Shown here: one piece after another, positions 43,002 through 52,217 of the stretch
Position numbering within the stretch: the stretch's first letter is position 1
Layout: every line of letters starts with the position of its first letter
Assembly: GCA_013214355.1 (NCBI GenBank)
Contig: JABSSL010000001.1
Span: forward strand, 86,404-150,403
Source: Saprospiraceae bacterium
GTDB taxonomy: Bacteria > Bacteroidota > Bacteroidia > Chitinophagales > Saprospiraceae
Length of the DNA stretch: 64,000 bases
Direction: 5' to 3'
Translations under genes and position numbers: made by a program
The notes under the pieces: model-generated
Told to the model about the DNA's origin: nothing
Databases searched by the model: none
Seen by the model: only the letters and a program-made list of their open reading frames with translations

Positions 43002-43622
43002 ATGAAAAAAATGATATGGTCTTTTGCCTTTGCTTGCTGTTTCATCAGTTTCAACCTACAAGGGCAATCTTACTTTCAAGCAAAAGTAGGTGCCGTAGTG
43101 GCCAATGTAAATAATACCGTCAACGGAGTGGAGATTGATACCAAATCCAACCTAGATCTGCAGATTGGAATTGGGCTAGAATTAGGAATTATCCCCGCTT
43201 TCTCTATTCAACCAGAAGTCATGTACCTAGGGCGCAGCTATAAAGCAGACATATTAGGTCAAGAAGTTCGTCAGAATTTTGCCTATATCGATGTAGGCGC
43301 CTTGGCCAAGTTACGTTTCGGAGCAGAAAACCCGATCAATGCTTACATCGGGGCCGGACCTTTCCTAAACTACGCGATTAGTGGTAAAACCAAGATTGCA
43401 GGTATCGAGGACAAGGTAGAATTCGATGAAGACGGGATAAAACGAACTGATTTCAGCATTGCAGCAGCGCTTGGACTCAACTTCAATCTCAGTGACCTAG
43501 GGTTCTTTGCAGATGTCCGCTACATCCTTGGGCTAGGTGATTTAGATGAAAATCCAGATCGAGAGGTAAAGAACCGCACCATCGGAATCACGGCCGGCAT
43601 CATGGTGCCTTTATCAGACTAA
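43002..43622 (+). CDS. Outer-membrane beta-barrel protein (PorT/OmpW-like)
   Basis: A 206-residue exported protein: signal peptide (residues 1-22, ending LQGQS), then eight to ten short amphipathic strands (YFQAKVGAVVANV, SIQPEVMYLGRSY, YIDVGALAKLRF, NAYIGAGPFLNYAIS, FSIAAALGLNFN, FFADVRYILGL) and a last strand TIGITAGIMVPL. This is the small porin-family barrel common in Bacteroidota. Ligand and partners are not known. A hairpin follows its stop. Confidence 0.8.
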   Translation: MKKMIWSFAFACCFISFNLQGQSYFQAKVGAVVANVNNTVNGVEIDTKSNLDLQIGIGLELGIIPAFSIQPEVMYLGRSYKADILGQEVRQNFAYIDVGALAKLRFGAENPINAYIGAGPFLNYAISGKTKIAGIEDKVEFDEDGIKRTDFSIAAALGLNFNLSDLGFFADVRYILGLGDLDENPDREVKNRTIGITAGIMVPLSD

Positions 43623-43644
43623 ACTTTCCCCACCTAAATGACAG

Positions 43645-43675
43645 GCCTCACAAGCACTTGGCGAGCTTGTGAGGC
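43645..43675 (+). terminator. Terminator after the barrel gene
   Basis: Perfect 10-bp stem GCCTCACAAG / CTTGTGAGGC with an 11-base loop, 22 bases after the stop, then TTACT. The T-run is short. Confidence 0.6.
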
Positions 43676-43772
43676 TTACTCGAAGCTTTCCATTTCCAAC
43701 CCATTACAGCTATACGTCATAAGTAAGCCAAAGATTTTCACTGGTCTAGTGTCTTCGCTAAGTAAAGGTGTG

Positions 43773-43780
43773 TACCTTTG
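43773..43780 (+). promoter_or_regulatory. -7 element TACCTTTG for the T9SS type-B protein gene
   Basis: TACCTTTG fits the TAnnTTTG consensus. No clear -33 TTG lies at the right spacing. It would place transcription start near 43786, so translation must begin at 43807 or 43816 rather than at the in-frame ATG at 43768. Confidence 0.4.
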
Positions 43781-43806
43781 CAGCACTTTATCCCAAAGCC
43801 GAGCGC

Positions 43807-46065
43807 ATGCAACGCATGAATCAGACACTAATCCGATTTTTGATCATATCCCTCTCTCTTTGGCCCAGCCTACTGCAGGGCCAAAAGCACTCCTTAGCTA
43901 AAGATCTTAATCCTCCTCCACCTCCCGCCTGCGGCGGAGCTGTAGGTATCAACCTCAATGAAGCTGGCACCTTTGGAGCAGGTCCCAATCTATTGGCTCC
44001 CATTGGTACCCACCCACAAAGTGGCTACAGCTCCACCAATAATCTTCCGCTAACAGCGGGCAGTTTTACTTTAGCCAATAGCACCGAAAATTGGCCGACT
44101 GAATTCAATTCCCCCAACTGGATATCCATTACTGATCTAAGTGATGCTCCAGGCGGGTATATGATGGTAGTGAATGGTCAAGCTGACAATGTGATCATTG
44201 CCGAATGGGAGGTGGATGCCCTTTGTGCGGGCATCACCTATGAATTTTCAGCCTCCTTTATCAACCTATTGGATAGTACCGAAGTCGCAGATGGGCTTCC
44301 GGAGATTGAATTCCTAATCGATGGCCAGCTCTTGGGTAGCACCGGAGAAATTCCGCAAGATGAAGCCTGGCGTTCCTTTGGTTTCACCTTCATGCCCGAT
44401 GGATCACAAACTGCCCTACGCATCGCCCTACGCCAGAACTCGGAAGGTTTGATTGGAAATGACTTTGCTATCGATAATGTCTTATTCCGTCCTTGTGGCC
44501 CGACCATGAGTTTAGAGGAACTCTCCCCAATGCCTCATTGTGTGGATGCCAACATCGAGGTTGCCTTAGGAATTGGAACGGGCTTATCCAGTCCAATCAT
44601 TCAGTGGCAAGTTTCTCAAGATGAAGGACTAAGTTGGCAAAACTTTGGCGTACCTAGCACCAGCAATTCTTTGCTTATAGACCAGCTACCGCCAGCGCTG
44701 GCCCTGCGGGCTCTGGTGGCTGCCGATCAAGAGAAAATCACCAGACCCACTTGCCGCTACATTACCAACGCCATTGCTTTTGAATATGCCCCAATCGAGA
44801 ATTGCCCCACTACCATCATCGATACTGTCCTTTGTGCGGGGCAGACGGTACAGATCGGAAGTGAAATTTTCCATGCCGATGGCACTTTCCAGGTTTTATT
44901 GAAAGATGAAGTGGGCGCCGATAGCCTAGTTCAATTGAATCTAGTAGTCAATGCGCCGATTCAAACACAAGAAAACATAGGCCTTTGCCCGGGCGACACC
45001 TACGAAGGCACAACTTATTTAGCGGATACTAGCTTTAGTACTACGCATGCAGCCGTCAATGGCTGCGACAGCACGCACACCATTAATATTGTGCTATTTC
45101 CAGCACCTAATCCACAAATTACTGGCCCTGCTAGCCTTTGCGACGGTCGGCCAGATCGACTAATCACCAGCGGTACCTTTGTCGAATACGAGTGGTCTAA
45201 TGGAGCCGATGGTCCGTCGCTCCCAATCAATGCACCAGGGCTCTACGGCCTGACGGTAACTGACGATATGGGCTGTATTGGTGAGGCTAGCTGGGAAGTA
45301 TTGGAAACTAGAATTAAGGTCGGGTATCAAGTCAGCCCCCCTAGTTGCGCTGCCGCCGTGGATGGAATCTTGCATATTGACCAAATTGCTGGAGGTAGTG
45401 GTAACTATGAAGTAAGATTGGATGGGAAGCTTCTCCGCGAATCAACGGTTGCCGTGCCCAGCGGGATCTTCGAACTGCAAGTCACCGATAGTCAGGGCTG
45501 TGGAACTACAGAACAGATCACGATACTACCAGCCTCTCCCTTAGCCTTAACCGTCCAAGACCGTTACGAAATCTTTAGCGGTCAGTCCATAGATCTATCC
45601 TTTGAAGCCAACCATACCATTACCGCCGTCCAATGGACTTCCATCGACAGCTTGAGCTGTAGTGCTTGCGAATCCCTGACCGTATCGCCAACTTTTACCA
45701 CCCGTTATCACGTTTTTGCGGAAGATGATCAAGGCTGTACAGCCGAAGCAGAAATCACCGTAATTGTACGACAATCCTTTGCCTATTTCGCTCCCAATGT
45801 ATTTTCACCTAATGATGACGGTATTAACGACTACTTCTCCATTTACGGTGGCCCAGAAATCCAGCAAGTGGAGGATTTCAAAATTTTTAACCGCTGGGGT
45901 ACTTTGCTGTTTAGCATAGATCAGCTGACACTCGGTGCAGAAATTTGGGATGGGAGTTACCAAGGTAAAGCCTTGCCTAATGGCGTGTACGTGTACCAGG
46001 GTGAAATGGTGGGGCAAAATGGAAAGCGGCAGCCCATTATGGGTGAGTTTATGCTGTTGAGATAA
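43807..46065 (+). CDS. Large secreted protein with type-B T9SS/gliding C-terminal domain
   Basis: A 752-residue protein. The start at 43807 (or 43816) gives a signal peptide ending LLQGQ. The N-terminal region, with NLNEAGTFGAG and WPTEFNSPNWI, is followed by a jelly-roll-like segment about residues 90-230 (EWEVDALCAGITYEFSASF), several cysteine-containing beta repeats (CPTTIIDTVLCAGQT, LCPGDTYEG, LCDGRPD), and PKD/SprB-like repeats. The last 90 residues are the gliding-motility-associated C-terminal domain: FAPNVFSPNDDGINDYFSIY, FKIFNRWGTLLF and LPNGVYVYQGEM. This domain directs type IX secretion and surface attachment. Probable adhesin; ligand unknown. Confidence 0.9.
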   Translation: MQRMNQTLIRFLIISLSLWPSLLQGQKHSLAKDLNPPPPPACGGAVGINLNEAGTFGAGPNLLAPIGTHPQSGYSSTNNLPLTAGSFTLANSTENWPTEFNSPNWISITDLSDAPGGYMMVVNGQADNVIIAEWEVDALCAGITYEFSASFINLLDSTEVADGLPEIEFLIDGQLLGSTGEIPQDEAWRSFGFTFMPDGSQTALRIALRQNSEGLIGNDFAIDNVLFRPCGPTMSLEELSPMPHCVDANIEVALGIGTGLSSPIIQWQVSQDEGLSWQNFGVPSTSNSLLIDQLPPALALRALVAADQEKITRPTCRYITNAIAFEYAPIENCPTTIIDTVLCAGQTVQIGSEIFHADGTFQVLLKDEVGADSLVQLNLVVNAPIQTQENIGLCPGDTYEGTTYLADTSFSTTHAAVNGCDSTHTINIVLFPAPNPQITGPASLCDGRPDRLITSGTFVEYEWSNGADGPSLPINAPGLYGLTVTDDMGCIGEASWEVLETRIKVGYQVSPPSCAAAVDGILHIDQIAGGSGNYEVRLDGKLLRESTVAVPSGIFELQVTDSQGCGTTEQITILPASPLALTVQDRYEIFSGQSIDLSFEANHTITAVQWTSIDSLSCSACESLTVSPTFTTRYHVFAEDDQGCTAEAEITVIVRQSFAYFAPNVFSPNDDGINDYFSIYGGPEIQQVEDFKIFNRWGTLLFSIDQLTLGAEIWDGSYQGKALPNGVYVYQGEMVGQNGKRQPIMGEFMLLR

Positions 46066-46139
46066 AAAACGCCTATTTCTCTCGTCATATAAATAATCAC
46101 AAACTTTTCCGTAGGATTAGATAATTCACTCATTAGTTA

Positions 46140-46160
46140 TATATTTGTATAACATACAAA
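46140..46160 (+). promoter_or_regulatory. Promoter and palindromic operator of the PadR-permease operon
   Basis: TATATTTG (46140-46147) matches the -7 consensus. A perfect inverted repeat TTTGTAT-AAC-ATACAAA (46144-46160) overlaps it and lies 10 bases before the PadR start. PadR repressors usually bind such palindromes in their own promoters, so autoregulation is likely. Confidence 0.65.
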
Positions 46161-46170
46161 ATTGTAAATA

Positions 46171-46500
46171 ATGAGCAGAAAAGGGCTTGGCGAGTTTGAA
46201 GAGCTCGTATTATTGGCCGTTTGCATACTGGATGGGAATGCCTACGGTGTATCGGTAAAAGAAGAAGTAGAGAAGCATAGTGGTAGATCGGTTCTCCTAG
46301 GTGCTGTGCACATCACCCTTTACCGTCTGGAAGATAAGGGCTTTCTAAGTTCAGAATTGGGCGGCAATTCCGCCAAACGGGGCGATCGAAGAAAGCGACT
46401 ATTTACCATTACCACATTGGGTAGGCGACAGCTAGAGTCTAGCCAGGAGATTAGACAAAGTATGTGGAAAATGATTTCATTCCTTAAGCCAGGCCTGTGA
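46171..46500 (+). CDS. PadR-family transcriptional regulator
   Basis: A 109-residue winged-helix protein: GEFEELVLLAVCILDGNAYG at the start, the recognition region AVHITLYRLEDKGFLSSE, and the wing with GDRRKRLFTITTLGRRQLE. This is the PadR pattern, with a short C-terminal dimerisation helix. It overlaps the permease gene by four bases (GTGA), so the two are translated together. PadR plus FtsX permease with an N-terminal prefix domain is a recurring pair in Bacteroidota and Acidobacteria. The palindrome at 46144-46160 is its probable operator. The inducer is unknown. Confidence 0.9.
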   Translation: MSRKGLGEFEELVLLAVCILDGNAYGVSVKEEVEKHSGRSVLLGAVHITLYRLEDKGFLSSELGGNSAKRGDRRKRLFTITTLGRRQLESSQEIRQSMWKMISFLKPGL

Positions 46501-49094
46501 AGAACCAAAACACCAACCCACCTCGACTGGCCTCTTGGCTGCTCATTAGATTTCTCGGCGAGACTCAGGGAGAAGAATTCCTGGGTGACTTAGCTGAAAT
46601 ATATCAAGATCGTTACACTAATCACGGGGCACTGCACGCCAAATGCATGTATTGGTTAGATGCAGTACATCTCATATTAGGGTTTACCTCTTTTCGAAGA
46701 AACAGAAATCGTCGCCCAACCCTATTCAAACACCACTTACTATTGAGTTGGCGAATTCTCCAGCGAGATAAAGCCTTTAGTTTCATCAACATTTCTGGTC
46801 TCACCCTTGGGATGCTAGCGGCCTTATTGATTGTTTTTTGGATTAGAGATGAGTGGAGCTATGATCGATTCCACGAAAAGAGTGACCAGATTTATAGTGT
46901 ATTCCGCCACTCAACCTTTACCAATGAAGTATTTACGGGAAATTCGGTCCCCTACCCTTTGGTAGAAACGCTAGAAAAAGATTATCCTGAGGTAGAACAA
47001 ATGGCCTTGATTAGACAGCGACCTCAAGCCATCTTGCAGGATAATGAAATTATGGGCCGAGCTAGTGGTTTTTTAGCCAACAGTGATTTCTTCTCCCTCT
47101 TTTCGTGGCAACTGCTGGCAGGAGAAGCCTCCACCCTACTTGACGATCCGTACTCCATCGTCATCTCCGCTTCCCAAGCAGAGAAATACTATGGCCCCAA
47201 TTGGAAAAATGAAAATGCTGCCGTTGGGCAAAGCATCTTAGTGGATAATAATCAGGAGTACCTCATCACCGGGGTTTTTGAAGATGTCCCAGCGCATTCC
47301 TCCATACAATTCGATTTCGTCCTCTCGATTAAAGCTTATCTAAGTCAAGCCCAAGGCATCAACAGCTGGGACAATAGCAACTTTCAGCTTTATGTACAAC
47401 TACGAGAAGATGCCGACCTTTCACGAGTTAATGAGAAGATTAAGCTGGTCCAGAACGATCACATTGACGGATTTACCAGCGAAGTTTTCCTCCACCCGCT
47501 AACCGATTTACACCTTGGTGCAAGCTTTGAGCAAGGTAAGAAGGTGCTGAGCGGAATGTCTTACTACATCCGGATCTTTTCCTTGGTGGTTTTTTTTATT
47601 CTATTAATCGCTGGGATCAATTTCATTAATCTAACGATCACCAAGGCCTTGGATCGGGCGAAGGAGATCGGTATTCGCAAAGCTATAGGCGCGGGCAGGA
47701 TGTCTATCCTCCATCAATTTATCAGTCATTCGCTGTTGTTGGTGGTGATCTCCTTTGTCTTTGCCATCATTTTATTCTATCTGGCCTTGCCCCTTTTCAA
47801 TACGCTGACGGGGAAGAATATCATCGTAGACAGCATTGATAGTACCACCTTACTTGCATTTGTGGGTATTGGTGGGCTTACCGTATTGATCGCATCCCTC
47901 TACCCCGCTATCTTCCTGTCTTCCTTGCAGGCTGTGCAAGTGCTAAAAGGGAGTTTTCGCTTAAGCAAGCGAGGATTATTCGCGCGGAAGAGTATGGTAG
48001 TCTTTCAATTTGCTATTTCCGTGCTACTAATCGTTGGTACATTGACGGTGTACAAGCAACTGCATTATATTCAGTCAAAAAACCTGGGCCTTGATCGAGA
48101 AAATGTGATTTACACCTTCCTCAATCCCACCCTGCGAGAGAAGTTGCCCGCCCTGAAGGAAGAACTACTTAGACAAGCAGGCATCCAGTCGGTATCCTCT
48201 AGTAGTCAAAGTCCGTTAGAGGTAACAAGTGGTACCCACTCCTACAGTTGGCCGGGACTTGCCGAAGAAGGACGCAAAGAAATCCACACCTTAAGCATTG
48301 ATTATGACTTCCTAGAGGTGATGGATATGCAACTCCAACAAGGGCGGACCTTTGACACGGCCTTTGGAGCGGATTCGATTACCTACCTAATCAATGAGGA
48401 ATTTCAGCAGTATATGGGAATTGAAAACCCCATTGGTGAAAAAGTAACGTTATATGGTAGAGATGTGGGCACGATCATTGGCGTAGTAGAGGATTTTCAC
48501 ATGTCCTCTTTGTATAATGAGATTGAACCATTGATCATGCTACTACGGCCTAATAATACCTTCCGACTATTCCTGCGTACGGAAGCCGGCAAAACGAAGG
48601 AAGCTATCGCTGGCCTTGAAGCCGTTTACAAGGCCTTTAGTCCTGACGTCCCTTTCACCTACTTGTTCCTTGATGAACAATATCAAGCCACCTACGAAAA
48701 TGAGCTTGTAGTAGGGCGCCTCTCTATAGCCCTGACCGCCCTAGCCGTTTTAATTGCCTGTTTAGGATTATTAGGACTGGCTACCTTTGCGGCCCATCAA
48801 CGGCTCAAGGAAATCAGTATCCGAAAAACGCTAGGTGCTGATGTAGGAAGCCTGCTGTTCTTGTTGTCTAAGGATTTTATGGTATTGGTGCTGTTAGCGC
48901 TGATCATCGCCCTTCCACTTTCCTATCTACTAATGGGGCAATGGCTGAATAGCTTTGCCTATCATATAGCAATAGGCTCCGGAATATTTCTTACGGCAGC
49001 TGGAGGGCTGATCGGTATTACACTCTTAACCATCAGTTGGGAGACCCTGAAAGTAGCCATAGTTAATCCAGCTAAAATCTTACGATCAGAGTAG
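46497..49094 (+). CDS. FtsX-type ABC permease with N-terminal prefix domain
   Basis: An 865-residue protein beginning at GTG 46497, which overlaps the PadR stop. Residues 1-75 are a permease-prefix domain (PPRLASWLLIRFLGETQGEEF, DLAEIYQDRY), then the usual double module: helix with ISGLTLGMLAALLIVFW, MacB_PCD domain (RFHEKSDQIYSVFRHS), three-helix FtsX domain with KEIGIRKAIGAGR, second periplasmic domain, and a last FtsX domain with KEISIRKTLGADVGSLLFLL. The prefix domain is typical of PadR-linked permeases. It shares the general plan with the permease at 16039-18489, and like it lacks an ATPase gene beside it. Confidence 0.9.
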   Translation: MKNQNTNPPRLASWLLIRFLGETQGEEFLGDLAEIYQDRYTNHGALHAKCMYWLDAVHLILGFTSFRRNRNRRPTLFKHHLLLSWRILQRDKAFSFINISGLTLGMLAALLIVFWIRDEWSYDRFHEKSDQIYSVFRHSTFTNEVFTGNSVPYPLVETLEKDYPEVEQMALIRQRPQAILQDNEIMGRASGFLANSDFFSLFSWQLLAGEASTLLDDPYSIVISASQAEKYYGPNWKNENAAVGQSILVDNNQEYLITGVFEDVPAHSSIQFDFVLSIKAYLSQAQGINSWDNSNFQLYVQLREDADLSRVNEKIKLVQNDHIDGFTSEVFLHPLTDLHLGASFEQGKKVLSGMSYYIRIFSLVVFFILLIAGINFINLTITKALDRAKEIGIRKAIGAGRMSILHQFISHSLLLVVISFVFAIILFYLALPLFNTLTGKNIIVDSIDSTTLLAFVGIGGLTVLIASLYPAIFLSSLQAVQVLKGSFRLSKRGLFARKSMVVFQFAISVLLIVGTLTVYKQLHYIQSKNLGLDRENVIYTFLNPTLREKLPALKEELLRQAGIQSVSSSSQSPLEVTSGTHSYSWPGLAEEGRKEIHTLSIDYDFLEVMDMQLQQGRTFDTAFGADSITYLINEEFQQYMGIENPIGEKVTLYGRDVGTIIGVVEDFHMSSLYNEIEPLIMLLRPNNTFRLFLRTEAGKTKEAIAGLEAVYKAFSPDVPFTYLFLDEQYQATYENELVVGRLSIALTALAVLIACLGLLGLATFAAHQRLKEISIRKTLGADVGSLLFLLSKDFMVLVLLALIIALPLSYLLMGQWLNSFAYHIAIGSGIFLTAAGGLIGITLLTISWETLKVAIVNPAKILRSE

Positions 49095-49128
49095 GCGATA
49101 TCAAGGCTTTGGTGAGGGCAATTGACAC

Positions 49129-50193
49129 CTAGGATTCTCCAATCATCATACTCTGCTTGAAGTCTTTGCGGAGCAGCAATTGAATATTGGTGAGGACAAT
49201 TTGCCCCATAGTGGTACACTTCCTGAAGGCATCATTTTTATGGTGGTAGGCCAATTCTTCCTTCAGTTGTTCCACCTTTTCACCAGTGGACAATTCATCT
49301 TCGACCATAACATCTAGCAGTGCTTTCACCTGCGTTTCCGAAGCCTTAACTCGAGTAGCAATCAAACTTCGCTCTTCCAGCTGGTATTGCTTCACCGTTT
49401 CGCTGGTCATATGGTTGATACCTAGGAAAATAATTGGGTTGTTTTCTTTGAAATACTGAGGTAGGTAGAAACTCTTCCGCCCTTCGTAGGACTGCTGGTC
49501 AAAATCAATGGCGCGGAGGCGATATTGGTTCCCTTCTATATCTGGTGTAATATCAACCACGTAATTGTAGGCACGCATATCACCGAGTAATCTAACAAAA
49601 CACCTTTCATTAAATTTGATAAATTCTTTCGCGATCCTGATTTGATTAAAGGTCGATTCCTCCAAGTTTTTTTGCATAAAAATATCGCCCGGAATCCCCG
49701 CTACGTGCTCCTCGATTAGGGTTTTTCGGTCCACCATATAAATTACCCGATTAGGAGAAAGAAGGTCCTCTAGCTCCAAGCCGTAGATCCGGGAGGCATC
49801 CGCTTTTTTGACGTAGAAATGGTCATAGTTATCATTTAGCCTATTAATAATCCTAACGCGAAACGGCTTGGTATTACCAAAAGTACAGAAGTCAATTCGG
49901 GCGACGTTTAGGTGCTCTGAGGCACGGGTGTCACCGTCCATTTTGAGCAAGGCGTAGATATTGGTCAAAGCAGCATTAATCTCTCTCCTATCCGACTCGT
50001 TGAAATACACCGTTTCCCACAAGGTATCCTCCCCGTTTTGATCAAAGAGTGGGACAGAAGCACTATACCTCAACAGATCATCATACTGTAAGGGCAGGGT
50101 TACTTCCCGATTGTGTTCCCGCAGGTACTCGAACAAGGCTGGGCTTGCGGGGATCAATGGTTTCTTCTTGGAAGGAATGTTACCTTGCATCAT
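49129..50193 (-). CDS. Kinase-like orphan protein
   Basis: A 354-residue soluble protein I do not recognise as a named family. It does show a protein-kinase-like pattern: Lys129/Lys130 in DHFYVKKAD as the ATP-binding lysine, EEHVAGIPGDIF (161-172) like a hinge segment, GDMRAYN (204-210) corresponding to the catalytic loop xGDxxxxN with Asp205 and Asn210, and AIDFDQQ (228-234) as the metal-binding DFD. HipA- and APH-like kinases use the same order. The C-terminal 90 residues are helical and charged. No toxin-antitoxin partner is next to it. The match is by motif only. Confidence 0.5.
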   Translation of the reverse strand: MMQGNIPSKKKPLIPASPALFEYLREHNREVTLPLQYDDLLRYSASVPLFDQNGEDTLWETVYFNESDRREINAALTNIYALLKMDGDTRASEHLNVARIDFCTFGNTKPFRVRIINRLNDNYDHFYVKKADASRIYGLELEDLLSPNRVIYMVDRKTLIEEHVAGIPGDIFMQKNLEESTFNQIRIAKEFIKFNERCFVRLLGDMRAYNYVVDITPDIEGNQYRLRAIDFDQQSYEGRKSFYLPQYFKENNPIIFLGINHMTSETVKQYQLEERSLIATRVKASETQVKALLDVMVEDELSTGEKVEQLKEELAYHHKNDAFRKCTTMGQIVLTNIQLLLRKDFKQSMMIGES

Positions 50194-50304
50194 AGGCCTC
50201 GAATTTAGCTTGGTGGCAAGTTACCTCATTTGGAGATCTTTTTCTAGCCTAAATATCAGTCTCAACACGCCTCGTCTACCTAGAAAATTATCTATTTTTC
50301 CGCC

Positions 50305-51138
50305 ATGACGCTATTGAGACGTGTTTTCTATGCCCTACCACCCAGTTGGCGCTTTTTCGTACGAAGGCTTTTCTTCTTGCCTACCGATTTGCTGCGCCCA
50401 AAAAGGAGTAAAAATGGGCTTCTAATCCCTCCAAAAGGATTGATATACACCGGCTCGGGAGATTTTCTACAACAAGGAGAAACCTGGCTCAAGCACTTTA
50501 TAGAGAAGGGACAGCTGGCACCCGAGCACCAGGTATTGGATATCGGTAGTGGCATTGGTCGTATTGCTATCCCACTTACTACTTATTTGAATGAGCATGG
50601 CGGGTATGAGGGATTTGATGTGGTAAAAATGGGGGTGGATTGGTGTCAAAAGCACATTAGTCGAAAGTTTCCAAATTTTCGATTTCAATACATTCCAATC
50701 GACAACGACCTCTACCGCTCCGAGGGATTGCAGGCCGCCAACTATCACTTTCCCTATGCCAATGAACAATTTGATTTTGTAGTACTTACCTCCGTATTCA
50801 CCCACATGCTTCCGGATGAGGTAGAAAATTATCTAGCGGAAATCCATCGAGTGCTTAAGCCCAACGGCCGATGCATGGCTACTTTCTTCATCTGGAGTGA
50901 AGCAGCAGCCCGCTTGAGTCCATCCAATCCAAAATTTCAATTCCCATTTGACCACGGGCATTATCGATTGATGGACGAAAAAGTCAAATCTGCCAACGTC
51001 GCTTTTGATGATACCTATTTAGAAAACTACCTAGACAAAGTGGGTTTGAGGATAGAAAACACTTTTCCCGGCTTCTGGTGTGGACGCCCAAAAGCCGATT
51101 CTTTAGATTTCCAAGACGTGCTTCTGCTTCAGAAATAA
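50305..51138 (+). CDS. Class I SAM-dependent methyltransferase
   Basis: A 277-residue protein. SAM motif I is VLDIGSGIGR (77-86), followed by an acidic end-of-strand-2 region (YEGFDVVKMG), FDFVVLTSVFTHM as the post-I/motif II strand, and VLKPNGRCMATFF after it. The N-terminus is basic and hydrophobic (LLRRVFYALPPSWRFFVRRL) and may bind membrane or a lipid. The substrate is not known; it is divergent from the kinase-like gene and stands alone. Confidence 0.85.
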   Translation: MTLLRRVFYALPPSWRFFVRRLFFLPTDLLRPKRSKNGLLIPPKGLIYTGSGDFLQQGETWLKHFIEKGQLAPEHQVLDIGSGIGRIAIPLTTYLNEHGGYEGFDVVKMGVDWCQKHISRKFPNFRFQYIPIDNDLYRSEGLQAANYHFPYANEQFDFVVLTSVFTHMLPDEVENYLAEIHRVLKPNGRCMATFFIWSEAAARLSPSNPKFQFPFDHGHYRLMDEKVKSANVAFDDTYLENYLDKVGLRIENTFPGFWCGRPKADSLDFQDVLLLQK

Positions 51139-51367
51139 AAAAAATCAAAAAAAATCTACACTACCTAAAGTACTATTAATCAGACTATTTAGAACCCACA
51201 GCTACGGAAAAAGTCGCCGGTATTAAAAAAAACATATAGGGGTGTTTAGAAAAAGTGCCCATCCTTAGGGTGTAACAAACAAAAAATAAAAACCTGACTT
51301 CTTTAACAAATCCTACAGCTTCAAAACGGGATTAATCAAAGAACCAAAATCTTAAATTCTTAGTATC

Positions 51368-52210
51368 ATGAAAGCCAAAGCACTCTTAACAGCAATCTTC
51401 GCACTCGGTATTTTCTTCACTTCTTGTGAACAGCAAGTTTTCAATCCCTCCGGCAATGTAACCACCATGGAAAAAGACATTACGGGTTTCGACGCCTTAG
51501 ATGTTTCCCATGACTTCACCGTTTTTGTTACCTCCAACAGTGATGCGGAAGGGGTTCGTATCGAAGCGGATGACAATTTCCACGACTACATCATCGTAGA
51601 AAAAATTGGAAGTACACTTAGAATTGGTATGGAACGGCTCAACAATATCCGTGGTAAAAGAACGCTAAACGCCTACGTCTCCGCCAAGACATTGAAAGAG
51701 ATTGAAGCCACCGGTGATTCCAAAGTCTACTTAGAGAATGAGCTACAAGGCGATAAACTCAGGATTGATCTGGGCGGCGATAGTCAATTACAGGGTGCCA
51801 TCCAGGTGAATGTGCTAGAAGCAGATATTAGAGGAGACTCAAAAATGACCATGGACAACATGATGCAGGGAGAAAGATTTATGCTTGACATCAGAGGAGA
51901 TAGCAAATTTGATGGTAGCGTGGACGTGAACGAATTTTGGGCTGATATCAGAGGTGATTCTAAAGTGGATCTAATTGGAGAAGCGGGAACAGCAAGAGTT
52001 GAAGTAAAAGGAGATAGCCAAATCCGGAGCTATAACTTCGCCATCAAAACGCTTGATATTAGTCTGAGCTCAGATAGTGAAGCTTATTTGACGGTGACGG
52101 AGGCAATGAGTGTAAAAGCATCCGGTGACAGCGTCATGAACTATAAAGGAAACCCAGCTATTAATACACAGAGCCTAACCGGCGATTCTAAATTGAGAAA
52201 GGCGGACTAG
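51368..52210 (+). CDS. GIN-domain (DUF2807) lipoprotein, head-adhesin-like
   Basis: A 280-residue lipoprotein (lipobox FTSC) with the auto-transporter head GIN domain, a right-handed beta helix. The GDS turn recurs about every 19-25 residues (for example TGDSKVYLENELQ, IRGDSKMTMDN, IRGDSKFDGSVDV, IRGDSKVDLIG, VKGDSQIRSYN), each on one rung. Such proteins are common in Bacteroidota and thought to be surface exposed; function is unproven. The 229-base gap upstream contains only A-rich sequence. Confidence 0.85.
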   Translation: MKAKALLTAIFALGIFFTSCEQQVFNPSGNVTTMEKDITGFDALDVSHDFTVFVTSNSDAEGVRIEADDNFHDYIIVEKIGSTLRIGMERLNNIRGKRTLNAYVSAKTLKEIEATGDSKVYLENELQGDKLRIDLGGDSQLQGAIQVNVLEADIRGDSKMTMDNMMQGERFMLDIRGDSKFDGSVDVNEFWADIRGDSKVDLIGEAGTARVEVKGDSQIRSYNFAIKTLDISLSSDSEAYLTVTEAMSVKASGDSVMNYKGNPAINTQSLTGDSKLRKAD

Positions 52211-52217
52211 TTAATAG

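Noticed and set aside
43638-43901. 87-codon frame overlapping the T9SS protein start
   Set aside because: It runs through the terminator hairpin and overlaps the signal peptide of the larger gene in another frame.
49129-50193. HipA toxin
   Set aside because: No HipB-like antitoxin gene is adjacent and the sequence around the motifs does not match HipA.
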